A DNA stretch of 64,000 nucleotides, from positions 70,410,181 through 70,474,180 of the forward strand of contig NC_058340.1 of NCBI RefSeq assembly GCF_905475395.1, given 5' to 3'. Below, piece by piece: positions 34,401 to 45,656 of the stretch. The position numbers and the translations under genes are program-made. Positions within the stretch are counted from its first letter, which is position 1. Each line of letters opens with the position of its first letter. The stretch is from Chrysoperla carnea. Its lineage: Eukaryota; Arthropoda; Insecta; Neuroptera; Chrysopidae. A model generated the notes under the pieces. It searched no databases, was not told where the DNA came from, and worked only from the letters and a program-made list of their open reading frames with translations.

Positions 34401-37070
34401 TCCACAGCATCATCTTTGAAAAAGTTGGAATCGAATTTATTGCATACGCTATCGAAATTCACTACTGTTGCAAAAGGTGAGTGATGACGGTTCCCCTAGG
34501 TCCGAAAATACAATACATCTACAATTAAGCAACATAACACGCTGGGAAGATGGTTAATAAGTTTACTGCAATCCATCTCTGCATATCTTTAGGGCCTTCG
34601 TCAATATTACTTATTTGTTAAAAAAAATATTAGTTTAAACAATACCCTACCGAGTTACCCACCGGCAACCTTCACTTTTAGGTTCAGAAGCATGTTTTAA
34701 ACGGGTTTTTTCGAAAATTAATCATGCTCAATGCCGGATTTTGCCGTATCTATATGTAATTTCCCAATGTTCCATTTATCGAAAATCATTACATTAGTTC
34801 CGCGATTTGCAGGTAAAAATGTTCAGAAAATTAGTTAAGCGATTTGGGGGTAAAAATGTAAGAACCAGACAGAGAAAGTTTTCTTTAAAAAGTTAGGATT
34901 TCAAAGATAAGATTTTTTTATTTCTAGTTACAGATTCGGTACCACGCAATCAATTATCGCCTTCGCCATTTAATAAAGGACTACCACATTTTCCTCAAAC
35001 TAGCCTCCACAAATCTGATGATTTAATAAAAAAATTGAGCCAAATGACTGCTCTGAAAAGTATTAGAAGTAGTAAAGATAAAGTTCCTGAAGCAAACTTC
35101 AAAACACCTAACCCAGTTTCAAAAGAGAAAGTTTCTTTGGGAAAAAAAGAAGGAACAACTTCAACTAGTGATCATATACCACCCAATCAAACAACTCCAC
35201 TTACAAAACAAAACTTGAATTTATTCCCTGAAAATAAATCATCTCCGGTGATTAAAAGAAAACGGGAAAACTCCGAATCCAATATTAAACTCGGTACGAG
35301 TGTTGAAAATATTCAAAAGTCGGAGCTATCATTATCGAATAACAAGGGAAAAGAACCGGAACCTGTTGAATCTACAAAGAAAAATAATGAGCAAAATCCG
35401 AAGATAGCACCAATTGATAAAAAAGTACGATTTGATCAAAAAATACCACAAATACTAAATATTGAAGTAATTCAACCACCGAAAAATTCTAATATGGATG
35501 ATAGCACTCATGAAATAACGTCCGAAGTTGGAAATATTCCTGAAATTGGACAACAAAGCGTTAGTTTTATGAGTGATGAACCTGTAGACCAAGAGAGCAC
35601 TCAAAATTCACAAAATATTATTAAAAATTATGATCAAGAAATAGCTGATGCGCGTTCTCATATGTCATTTATTTTGGACGGTATGTAACTTGTTTCAAAT
35701 AAACAGCCGGGATGCAAAGCCGGTACAACTAATAAGCCGGGATGCAAAGGAAAATTGGGGAAACAGTACTGATTTTTAACCGACTTCAAACAAAAACGGA
35801 GGAGGTTATCAATTCGACTGTATTTTTTTTAATGTTTATTACTTCAGAACTTTCGACTGGGCGAACCGATTTAGATGATTCTTTATCTGTTTGAAAGCTG
35901 GTGCTTTCCGTGTGGTCCCATTTCATTTTGGTCCAGTTCTAACAACGGAATCTATGAAAAAACCATAAAAGTCTTAAATTTGCATTAAGTATGCACGACA
36001 AGAGGACGAATAACTCAATATCAAGCCAACCGATTTCGATGAATCTTTTTTTAGTGACGAATTAGTTAGTGTACTTCAGATTCACTAAAATTCACTAAAT
36101 AAAAAAACTTTATTGTTATATTAACAAAAAGAAAACCAACTTCAAAAGAAAAACTTTTCTAAAATCAATTAATATGCACTAAAAAGTAAAAAATAACGAT
36201 AATATCGACTCCAAAAATAACAAGTTGGGTTGGGTTGGGTTATTACAAATCATTATTATTTTTGGAGTTAAATTGTTATCTAAGACATATTTTTGGTCAC
36301 TGATTACGAATCTGGTGTCAGATTAACGAATTCTGTCACGTATTCCGAAAATCTTTCCATTTTTTGCCAAGAATTTCACTTTTTTGGTACTAAAACGGTA
36401 AACTAAGTATTTGTGGTTTCAACTTGATTCTAGGAGATATTTTTGGCCGCTGTTTACGAATCCGATGCCCTATTACGCGGATTCTATGATGCCTTCTGAA
36501 AAACTAGTCAATTTTGATAGTTTGCCGTTTTTGTGCCAACATATATTTTTTGGGTTTACATATTTCCTCGCTAAGGTCCTATGCCCTTTCAGGCTAGGTT
36601 AAGTTGGCTGAATGTTCCTTGGAGTTCTATAAACACGTTACGGAAAGTTCAATTCAAATCGGTGCTGTTTCCTCATTTTTCCACATTTTTTTTCCGATTT
36701 ATTTTCATTGTATTAAAATTTTAATTTTTGGGTTTGTTTCAAGGATCGCCAGAATATCCTGCGGCTATGGGAGATTTCGGTAAGATTTAAATATTGTATT
36801 TGTTTCCTCTCTAATTTTACTCCGTTACCAAAGACCTAAAAAGTCCTAAGACCTAAAAATATTACTGGAGCACACAAAAGCGTTTCAATTTTCTTTTTAT
36901 ATTTAGCTTCACCACCTTTATCTTCAAATGAAGGTGGATCGGAAAATAATGAAGCCACTATGAACATTCTTACTGTCCCAGCACCGAAGCCAGCGACGAA
37001 AACAACATTTTCGATATTCGGAAGAAAATCATCAGAAAAGACAGATAACAAAGGTTATCGATTATTTTGA
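31465..37070 (+). CDS. Unrecognised coiled-coil protein, 589 residues, 8 exons
   Basis: I do not recognise this gene. Exons: 31465-31558, 31635-31761, 32623-33065, 34138-34181, 34368-34476, 34928-35680, 36744-36779, 36907-37070. All seven joins keep phase and total exactly 590 codons including the stop, strong support for one real gene. Residues about 28-75 are a charged heptad coil (ELERVKKELEKTLNDLKKEN). Residues about 75-221 continue helical and charged, with aromatic/hydrophobic IYEQFPHVQEQKEWSLKLQN and VMDLWKHQDKIEAAKNQK. From about 236 the protein becomes a Ser/Lys/Pro-rich, probably disordered tail ending TTFSIFGRKSSEK...YRLF. It has no signal peptide or membrane segment. An N-terminal coil plus long disordered tail would fit a chromosome, centrosome or synaptonemal-type structural protein, but that is a guess. 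Intron 3 contains a 962-bp transposon; intron 6 a dispersed repeat. Confidence 0.85.
33120..34081. mobile_element. Non-autonomous DNA transposon (TTA target duplication), copy 2
   Basis: Same family as 7193-8297, with ends CACAGGTCTGC / GCAGACCTGTG, here flanked by TTA on both sides. Internal deletions relative to copy 1, including most of the conserved 83-codon frame, show decay. It lies in intron 3 of the coiled-coil gene, and the gene's splice sites on both sides remain intact. Confidence 0.8.
35778..36230 (+). repeat. Dispersed insect repeat (CCGACTTCAAA family), copy 1
   Basis: It begins AACCGACTTCAAACAAAAA, continues through GGAGGAGGTTATCAATTCGAC and CGAACCGATTT, and includes one arm of the large hairpin seen at 39594-39882. 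The same order recurs at 39247-39882. It lies in intron 6 of the coiled-coil gene. No coding capacity; class unknown. Confidence 0.7.
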
Positions 37071-38065
37071 GGATGAATAGATGTGTGGGATTTGTCAACA
37101 ATATTAGAATCATTATTAGATAGGTCCAAGAGGATTCCAAGATTATTTTTTCCAAAGTTTTTCAAAAAGAATTTATTTTTTGTTTTTTAGAATTATTATT
37201 ATTTTATTAAAATTGTTAATTTTTAAATACCTCGTTGGCTCGAATCTTGTTAAGTCGAAAAAAATGTCATTCTCTTCCGCTGAACGCCTTAATACACGGT
37301 ATCTCGAATTATTTAGACTTTGTAACTCGAACAAAATGTTATTTCCCTACGAAGTATTGATAGTACATGTTTGCATTCTCTGTAACTTGAATTTCAGAGC
37401 CCGTAAGTTGTAGTCAGCAAAATATAATGCCACAGTAGTTAGTAAAATATAATCACGCCTTTCTAGGTCGAAATTTTAGCAATTAAATCCTCTGTATCTC
37501 AAACTACTTGGGAAGTTGAAAACTTAATAGCACGAAATTTTTTTGCACTTTTCTTGAGGTTCGAGTTTTTCAGGTTCTACTGTATTTTAATTATTAAACA
37601 AATACCATCGCACAATTTTCATCTTTTCCTTTTTACTTCCCTACTCCTAGCGCCTTTGTATCGGCCTCTCCTTAAATTCCCTTTGCCTGGTCGTCTGTTT
37701 AGCATCTTTGACTTAAAGGAACGGGACAAAGCCCATGACACATAATGCCCTTTTACTTCTTCCCTTTGAAACCTACTTGGGCATGAAAACCCATTAAATC
37801 CACTTTATATGGACCTTTTTTTAATTTCCCTTGACCTGTAACGGACAAAACAAAAAAAATCACATAATAATCCCCTATGCCTTTTGTATCCCTCTCCTCT
37901 TCATTTTCTGAGTTCCAATTCCAGCACAGATTTATTTCTACAAGAGCTCTTCTTTAAAACGCTTTGACCTGACCACTAGGAGAAACAAAACAAAATAAAG
38001 AATTGATTCATTTATTATTTTGAAACATTTTCGAAGTTCAAAAAAATTTACAAATACATGCTAAA
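37071..38065. other. Convergent intergenic region
   Basis: It separates the 3' ends of the coiled-coil gene (plus) and the V-ATPase subunit E gene (minus). It is unusually pyrimidine-rich at 37600-37960 (CCTTTT/CTTCCC runs on the plus strand). No gene or known repeat recognised; both 3' UTRs should lie here. Confidence 0.4.
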
Positions 38066-39171
38066 CTAATCCCGAAAATTCGATACACTAATAATTCGAG
38101 TATCTTGACCAAATAATGTTGCACGTATATGTGGTTGCATTTTCGTAATAATTAGATTAAATCGTGTATTTAATGTATTGTCAATAATTAAACGACTTCT
38201 TCTATCCCGTAATTTTACACCACCATTTTCATTTTCATTTAAATAAAATCGTTTATCTAAACGTAGCTCCAATGGTTTTCCCGTTTCTTCTACATATGTT
38301 TTAACACATTCATCTAGTATACTATTTACAAAGGTTTTATCTTTTGCACGTATGGTTAATATCACCTGTGATTCCAGAATCTAAAAGAGGAGAATGCATA
38401 AGAATTTCAGAAAGTGTAACCGTATTTTCGAATATATTTATTTAAAATATTATTTCATGTTTGCAAAAAAACCAGATTTTTAAAAATAATTTTTTTGAAT
38501 TTTTTCCAATTAAATCCGACGAAACCTTTGAATCAGTTTCAATTGGAATGAATAAAAAAAATTTTCCATTCATCTCTCTTAAAATTGGTTGGTTCCAAAT
38601 GGAATTAATTGGAATAATTTGGAAATTTTTTCCCAATTGAATCCCAATCGTTCCAATTGATTGAATTGGAAATTTTCCAATTTATGAATTGGATTTTTTA
38701 TCAGGGCTAGCTTTAGAAGAATTAACATCTAACTTAAAACTTTAAATACCATTAAAATTCCTTCTAAAATAAGTGATTTTAACATTTTTTGATAAACTTC
38801 AGTGCCATGATGTGAAAATTGTGATAGATTTCGTCTGGCTTCTTCAATAATATCATCGACAATTTCACGACATCTAAATAATACTTTTAATCGACTTGCA
38901 TTTTCAAGTCTAGATAATTCCCTGTAAATTTTTTAAATTTTATTAGGAAAATTTGTTATATTCTTCGTCTTTACATTATACAATGTTTCCCCAACCTTTT
39001 TTGTGCAACCAATTCCTTCTTTTCCTCTTTTTTATAACGTTGCATTATTTTTAAACGTTCATTTTGTACATACTTTCCTTTTGCAAGGCTAAAATCTTCT
39101 TCAGTTCTGGTTTCTATTTCATTTATTTTTTCACATGCTTCTTGTCGTATAAAAGCTAACATATGCCGTAA
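38066..39171 (-). CDS. V-type proton ATPase subunit E, divergent copy, first exon missing
   Basis: Subunit E forms the peripheral stator stalk of the V-ATPase with subunit G, linking V1 to V0 on acidifying membranes. Exons found: 38996-39171, 38750-38921, 38066-38380; phases agree and give 220 codons starting LRHMLAFIRQEACEKINEI. The family is about 226 residues and starts a few residues before this block, so a small upstream exon is expected beyond 39171; I could not find it. Family marks are the HM.AFI.QEA.EK.NEI start, QNERLKIMQRYKKEEK, NASRLKVL.CRE, and the C-terminal GGVKLRDRRSRLIIDNTLNTR...I.....PHIRATLFG block. Several normally strict positions differ (QPHIR for the usual LPEIR; NTRF for ESRL), so this looks like a diverged, perhaps tissue-restricted, paralogue. 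The frame is intact. Confidence 0.88.
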
Positions 39172-39246
39172 CTGTAAAAAAAATATGAGTATGAGAATAA
39201 AGTTAATAAATTCGTAATAATTTTCGTATTATGGGATAGCGAGATC

Positions 39247-39593
39247 ATCAACCGACTTCAAACAAAAAAAGAGGAGGTTATCAATTCGACTGTATTTTTG
39301 TTTTTTTTTTTTTTTTTTTATGTTTGTTATCTCAGAACTTTCGACTGGGTGAACCGATTTTGATAATTCTTTATCTATTTGAAAGCTAGTGCTTCCCGTG
39401 TGGCCCCATTTCATTTTGGTAGAGTTCTGATAACGGTATCCATGAGAAAATAATAAAAGTGTTAAATTTGCATTAAGTATGCACGACAAGAGGACGAATA
39501 ACTCAATATCACGCCAACCGATTTCGATGATTCTTTTTTTAGTGATAAATTAGTTAGAGCTTTTCAGGTTCACTAAAAATCACTTCAAACTTT
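39247..39593 (+). repeat. Dispersed CCGACTTCAAA-family repeat, copy 2
   Basis: It matches 35778-36120 closely (GAGGAGGTTATCAATTCGAC, AACTTTCGACTGGG, GAACCGATTT, TTGAAAGCT, GTGTGGCCCCATTTCATTTT). It continues directly into the large inverted repeat at 39594. Confidence 0.75.
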
Positions 39594-39882
39594 TAACAAA
39601 AAGAAAACCGACTTCAAAAGAAAAACTTTTCCAAAACAAATTAAAATACACTAAAAAGAAAAAAATAACGATAATATAATGTAGTTAAAACTATTGTTAT
39701 TTTTGGAGTCGGTGCCAAGCTAATGTAGCAAACTGTTCTGTCAGAGTTGTTTCCTTTGCTGACACCGACTCCAAAAATAACAATAATTTTAACTACATTA
39801 TATTATCGTTATTTTTTACTTTTTAGTGCATTTTAATTTGTTTTGGAAAAGTTTTTCTTTTGTGGTCGGTTTTCTTTTTGTT
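39594..39882. repeat. Large near-perfect inverted repeat, arms about 120 bp
   Basis: The arm at 39594-39714 pairs with 39763-39882 across a 48-nt loop. Both arms contain ACCGACTCCAAAAATAACAA and AACGATAATATAATGTAG on opposite strands with few mismatches. One arm-like segment also occurs singly at 36120-36230. It lies just 5' of the recognised V-ATPase E exons, either in its first intron or its upstream region. Confidence 0.9.
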
Positions 39883-40432
39883 AAATTTTTTTTTTTATAT
39901 TTTTAATTTGTCAAAAACGTAATTTAAAAAATGTCGAGAAACACAGTCGAAAGATCCTGGCTGGAATTCTTAGAAATTATTTGATTTTACTTGAGACTCG
40001 GCAATATTTAAGTGCTCGTCAGTTGCTGGTAGAGCTTCATCTTCGTCTTCCCAGTGTTGATCCAGTTTTGTATGATTTTAGTTTTCACTCATAGTAAATT
40101 GAAAACTAAATTTTTTAATGAAAAATAACTAAATAATTTTTATGTATTACCATAGAGATTATTGAAATTTTCAGATTGCTTGGGAACTATGATTTAATTC
40201 CAACGTTTAAATTTATTCGCTCTGGTGCAAGTCTATGGATTAGCTACCCCCTAACTATTTCTAGATGGATATTTTGCTTCCACCAAAATGTTAACCGAAT
40301 CATATTGCTATCAAATAGATTTCACTATGATCCGATAATCACCATCAGTATATAAATTATACTGTAATCAGAAACACTTTAGAAGTATTTATATCATAAT
40401 CGTAGCTTAATTATAATTAAAAGTAATTTAAA

Positions 40433-40930
40433 ACAAGTGAAAACAAACAATTGACTGAGTTAATTGTTGAAATACCTGCAAGTAAAGAAAGATAGCCACT
40501 CTTACTGACATTCCCATATATTACATATTACCATATAATTTGCACCCTCAAGGGTAAACAGTGATGTTTACGAAAAAAAGTTTCAAACAAAAGTTGTTTA
40601 TTTTTTTATAAGTAACATTTTTTATATTTAAATTTTTATTCTATCTCCAACGGTTTACAAGGTGGGTTCCACGGATCTATGTTGCTCATTTACGAACTCG
40701 ATCTCACTTTTTACGTCCCGAGCACGCTTTAAAAATTTCAGCTTGATATCTTTTTTCGTTTTTGAGTTATCGTGTCGACAGCCAGACGGACAGATAACCA
40801 AAAACAGATTAATTAGGTGATTTTATGAACACCAATACTAAAATTTCATTCGTAGCATTAACATTTTTAAGCGTTGCAAATTTGGGACTAAACTTAGTAT
40901 ACCTTGAAATATATTTCATATATACATGGT
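40433..40930 (+). mobile_element. AACAAGTG/CATGGTAT repeat family, copy a
   Basis: It begins ACAAGTGAAAACAAACAATT, continues with an imperfect palindrome AACAATTGACTGAGTTAATTGTT, and ends with AACTTGGGACTAAACTTA-type sequence and TATATACATGGT. Inside is a GACAGCCAGACGGACAGA stretch. It has no coding capacity. Other copies are at 41900, 42753, 49928, 58164 and elsewhere in this window. Confidence 0.75.
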
Positions 40931-41581
40931 GTAATAAGATTTCTGGTAAATACTTTTGGAAAATCTATATACACTTTCAAACTGTAATGGAAATTAATTA
41001 GAAAATTAACTTCATATATCGTACGATACGTATCATATCATATATAAATGAAAATTATTTAAAATTCTACATACGCTCTTTATTAACTTTGTACTTCATG
41101 TGGTTTTATTTAATTTACTCGAAAATTTATAAAATATAAAGATATTTTTTATATTCGGACTATTCCAAAAATTCAGTTGGAATTTTTTTAAATCAGAATA
41201 AGACGTATTTATTAGAATTAATTTAGAATTACGAACACACGAACGTAGTGCTGGCTTTACTGATCGTGGGTGTAAGACGTGTGCCCCAGGTATATTTACG
41301 AAGACTAAGAAACAAGATAAAGTGGAAAAAAAACACACAACTGATGATAGAATTTGCTACAGGCCCAGCGCTGGCTTAATCCGGCACTGTATTCACAATG
41401 TACAGTTCCGAAGACTTACTCGTAAATTCTACATTAATAAACTGCTTTTATTTCAATTGTCTGGGTTTTTCAGCCTTCCGCATTCACCATTGTATTTTTA
41501 GTTTTTGACGCCTTCATTTAAGGTCACCATTTATTTCCTTCCAGGTTGTGTATTGAAGACTTTCAAAATAAGACTGTAAGC

Positions 41582-42410
41582 CAGGGCTGCCAGTAGAGCC
41601 AACTTATTTTATACCGCTCGGTCACTGAAATTATACAGAATCAAATCTCATTATACAAAGCGACAAAATTGTTAAAAAAACAGTTCCAGTAGCAAGTGGC
41701 GCTGCGTTAAAAAGTCACTTTTACGTTTACTTGTAATGCTAACGGATATTACTCAGAGAGCGCCAATTTCGATTAGAATAGTTTTCGAAAGAGCGACAAG
41801 CTCATCACGCTATGTACGATTAAGAAATGTTCGATCTCTCGTTATCTCAAATAATCGGTATTTTAACTCTCACAAAATTTACTTCACGCTTGAATTTTTA
41901 TACCATGTATATATGAAATATACATAGTATATTAAGTTTAGTCCCAAGTTTGTAACGCTTAAAAATAATGATGCAAAGAAAAAATTTTGTCATAGGTGTT
42001 CATAAAATCACCTAATTAGTCCATTTCCGGTTGTCCGACCGTCCGTCCGTCTGTGGACACGATAACTCAAAAACGAAAAAAGATATCGAGCTGAAATTTT
42101 TACAGCGTTCTCAGGACGTAAAAAGTGAGGTCAAATTTGTAAATGAGCATCATAGGTCAATTGGGTCTTGGGTCCGTAGGACCCATCTTGTAAACCGTTA
42201 GAGATAGAACAAAAGTTTAAATGTAAAAAATGTTCCTTATCAAAAATTAAACAACTTTTGTTTAAAACATATTTTCGTAAACATCAATTGTTTGTTTTCA
42301 CTTGTTATTTTTGTATCCAATTATACGAGGCAATCTGTTATACAAACTGGATACATAAAATAACCATATTATACACTTTTTGTATCCGATTATACAATCT
42401 GGCAGCCCTG
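41582..42410. mobile_element. hAT-type MITE, copy interrupted by another element
   Basis: Same ends and body as 13344-13765 (CAGGGCTGCCAG / CTGGCAGCCCTG), with flanks CTGTAAGC / CTGTAAAC forming a 7-of-8 target duplication. The body is split between GAATTTTT and ATTTTTGTATCC by the element at 41900-42307. In the intact copy these halves are contiguous. Confidence 0.9.
41900..42307 (-). mobile_element. AACAAGTG/CATGGTAT repeat family, copy b, nested in a hAT MITE
   Basis: It starts ATACCATGTATATATGAAAT and ends CAATTGTTTGTTTTCACTTG, in reverse orientation. Comparison with the empty site at 13344-13765 defines the boundary. Either a TT dinucleotide was duplicated or the element entered T/A without any duplication. 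Confidence 0.85.
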
Positions 42411-42752
42411 CTGTAAACGTATAAGATTGGAATGCTTTGAATATAATGAATCCAAGCTGTGTATTGAAGACTAAACGTATAAGATTGGAATGCTTTGAAT
42501 ATAATGAATAAACTGTGGAATACATCCATAATAGGTTAAATGCCACCTATGTTGGGGTACAATAATTGCTTATTAAAATCTATTTAACAAAAATTTCTTA
42601 ATAACAATTTCTTCTAGGCTGTTTCCTTAGTACTTAGTTGTAAGGTTAAGATGAACGTCATGAAGATATAGCAAAGAAAAGATTGTAATCAAAATCAATC
42701 ACTAAGAGTTAAGTCTGGACCACAAACAAATACTTTTGTTATTATTATTAAA

Positions 42753-43440
42753 ACAAGTGAAAACAAACAATTGACTGAGTTAATTGTTGAAATACTATGT
42801 ATATAGACAGTGTAGATTACTCACATTACACATACATACCTGCCACACATATATAACTGGTATTCTCATATAATACATACTATACAATTTGCACATAATT
42901 TGCGCTCTCACACAGGGTGAACAGTGATATTTACGAAAAAATGTATCAAACAAAATTATTTTTTTATAAGGAACATTTTTCATATTTAAACTTTTGTCCT
43001 GTCTCTAACGGTTTACAAGATGGGTCCTACGGACCCAGGATCCAATTGGCCTATGTTGCTCATTTACGAACTCAGCTTCAATTTTTTACGTTCTAAGCTA
43101 TTTACGTTGTTTTTACGCTATAAAAATTTCAGCTTGTTATCTTTTTTCTTTTTTGAGTTATCGTGATGACAGACAGACAGACGACAGACGACAGATGACA
43201 GACGACAGACGACAGACGACAAACGACAGACGACAGACGACAGACGACAGACGACAGACGACAGACGACAGACGACAGAAGACAGACGACAGACGACAGA
43301 CAGACAGACACACGGAAATGGACTAATTAGATGATTCTATGAACACCTATACCAAAATTTTTTTCGTAGCATCATTATTTTTAAGCGTTACAAACTTGGG
43401 ACTAAACTTAATATACTATGATGTATTTCATATACATGGT
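42753..43440 (+). mobile_element. AACAAGTG/CATGGTAT repeat family, copy c, with expanded minisatellite
   Basis: It runs from ACAAGTGAAAAC to TTTCATATACATGGT. The internal GACAGAC segment, short in other copies, has expanded here into about twenty 7-bp units. Confidence 0.8.
43168..43312 (+). repeat. 7-bp minisatellite (GACAGAC)n
   Basis: About twenty near-identical tandem heptamers with occasional ATGACAG, ACAAACG and AGAAGAC variants, within repeat copy c. The reverse strand is open across it only because the heptamer lacks stops; it is not a gene. Confidence 0.95.
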
Positions 43441-45226
43441 ATAACTATGTTAGGTTAGGTTCAAAAAAGAATTCATAATCAAGATTTTATAACGATTAAA
43501 AACTTAAATAGTACAAAACGGTAGCGTTGCCTGTCATTCTGTCAAATGTCAAGAGCTACTGCTAACTGCACACACATACATATACAACAAGTGTAAAAGG
43601 TGGATTGTTAATTCATATTTTTATTATTTGATTTCTTGTCCACAGCTGGATACCTCTTGCAATCATGTAACTTTGAAATGGTTAAGAATGTCTGCAATGT
43701 CTTAAAAATCAAATCTATACATAATATTATCTATCTTCTCTGTAGGGTCTTATTATTTTACTACTGTAGGTCTTTTTTTTTTTTACGAGATTCACGCGTG
43801 TTTGTGAGTTATGTTTAAAGTCTTTTTGATGTACAGTTGAATTTCGATAAGTTAAATTGTAAGGTACATTTCAAGTTAAGGTAGGCTCCTTTTGAAGGTC
43901 AACTTGTATTACAAATCTTCACGATGTTTGCTGATAGAATACAGAACGTGTGCTTTCCTGACATTTCATGGAATGGCATTAGTGTTGGCATTTCATGCCA
44001 GTTTAAAATATAGATCGAAGTTCAGACACCAACATAAATCCTTTCAGTAGTTGAGTACAAACTACTGAGACTAGATTGATTTCTCTATCTCCCGACTTCA
44101 CAAAGCTTTGAGGTGGCAATCCTAAGTCTAGGTCTGAAATTTCTCGAGAGCTTCTATTCTCTATTGCTATTTTCTACTAGAGATGGAAACAGTAAGACAT
44201 CTTAACAGAAAGTTGGTAAGTTTTTCAAATGTAAAAATATGAAAAACTGAAAAGTTCCATTTGAGTTCCATTGTGATTTATGTAAAAAGCAAGAACTGAT
44301 TGTGGAATTGAAATCTTTGATTCTTATTATAATAACTTTAATATATGAACTTTTTTACATGCAAGGTGGTAGATATATCTTTGAAGAAATATTTCAGGAG
44401 ATGTAATAAAGTGAATTTATGTGTATGTAAAATTATTTGAATGTATTAGTAGCAACCAGAAATAAAATCAGTTTTATTATAAAGTTACTAATCAGACTTT
44501 TATCTTCTTGCTTTGATTGACTTGTCTAATCATTAATATATATGCTTGAGATAACCCAGACTTGAGACTTTAAAAGTGAGTATAGTTTTTGGCAACGAGT
44601 GCAAATAGACGTAGTCATATTCGTAATCGAGTAAAAAGAATTTTTTATACAAGAAACGGTGTATGGGGCTAACATACCGTGTTTACTATTGCTACTCCTT
44701 CAATTCAGAGGTGTTTTGGCATCCCAGAAAAATTTTACAGGAAAAAAGAATTTTTAATCTGGGCGTGACACTTTACAATAGGGGATCGGATAAAATTTTT
44801 ATTATCACTTCAGATGAAGAATTCTCACTTTACGAATAGAAAAGTGAAATTGAGATGACATATAAAACATTGTTTTGCTAAAAGAGGATGCACAATCTTT
44901 GAATGCAATCGTTGATTGCTTATAACTTCTTCGTTTTTTAATCAATTTTAATTTCACTTTCCAATTTTGTCATGGTATCAAGTCGAGTTTTACATTTTTG
45001 TGGGTAACATGGCAAATTAGACAAAATGATTATTCCTTATAGCTAATATTGTTAAACTTGCCACTAAATAAAAAGCACCACCTATTGAGACTTTTTCCTG
45101 GCAAAAAATTTTTCGTATTCGTCATAATGTACGTCCAGACTGTCTGGAGGACACTTTTTAAAGCCTCTAGGGCCCAAGCTATGGCCCGATCTAGCTATTT
45201 AGGCCTTTATACTTCTGATATCATAT
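43441..45226. other. Region with candidate small exons, otherwise non-coding
   Basis: It contains two TTAGG units (43448-43460) and two stretches with good splice signals. One is an acceptor after TTCTTGTCCACAG at about 43646. The other is the candidate exon at 44181-44214. No long frame; the rest is AT-rich without recognised repeats. Confidence 0.35.
44181..44214 (+). other. Candidate first coding exon (METVRHLNRKL)
   Basis: A pyrimidine-rich acceptor (TTTTCTACTAG) precedes 34 nt that open with ATG, read METVRHLNRKL and end at a consensus GTAAGT donor. It would be a 5' coding exon of a plus-strand gene with tiny exons; see 58023-58035 and 58867-58920. Tentative. Confidence 0.3.
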
Positions 45227-45656
45227 ACAGGGTGTCTTTTTTAAGTTGACATATGCTTGAAACTCGGTAAATAAATACAATCGAGGAAAACGCTTCAAAC
45301 GAAAAATATTAGTTTCAAAGGGATATATCTTATATCGGTATCGAATTCGAATTTTTCAGGTTCAATTAAAACCTCACTCTGATTCATAACCGACAAACAT
45401 TAGCTGAACGCTTTAAATTGTTGTGAAAGTTGTTCCTTATAAATACACAAACAGTTTTTTCTAAACCGAATAGTTTAGACAGTTGATTTATTGGAACATT
45501 TTTTTCGAAGAGTGTCCAAATTTCGTAGAAACAATTATACAAAGTAGCAATTTTGATACGAAAGAAAAATTTTGGGTTTTCCAACAAAAAATGTTACATT
45601 TTTATTCAATAACAACTTTCTAATTTAAATTGTCTTATGTCAACTTAAAAAGCACC
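45227..45656. repeat. MITE with ACAGGGTG ends, copy 2
   Basis: The ends pair: GGTGTCTTTTTTAAGTTGACATA at the left versus the complement of TATGTCAACTTAAAAAGCACC at the right. The body shares TTGAAACTCGG and TTCAAACGAAAAAT with 22126-22426. No ORF. Confidence 0.78.

Noticed and set aside
40013-40115. Minus-strand acidic stretch (LDQHWEDEDEALPATDEHL) as a possible missing exon of the V-ATPase E gene
   Set aside because: It does not resemble the subunit E N terminus, has a stop upstream and no matching splice signals.
43129-43311. Minus-strand ORF rich in VCRLSSV repeats
   Set aside because: It is a translation of the (GACAGAC)n minisatellite.
43168-43312. CRISPR-like array
   Set aside because: 7-bp contiguous units without spacers in a eukaryotic repeat.
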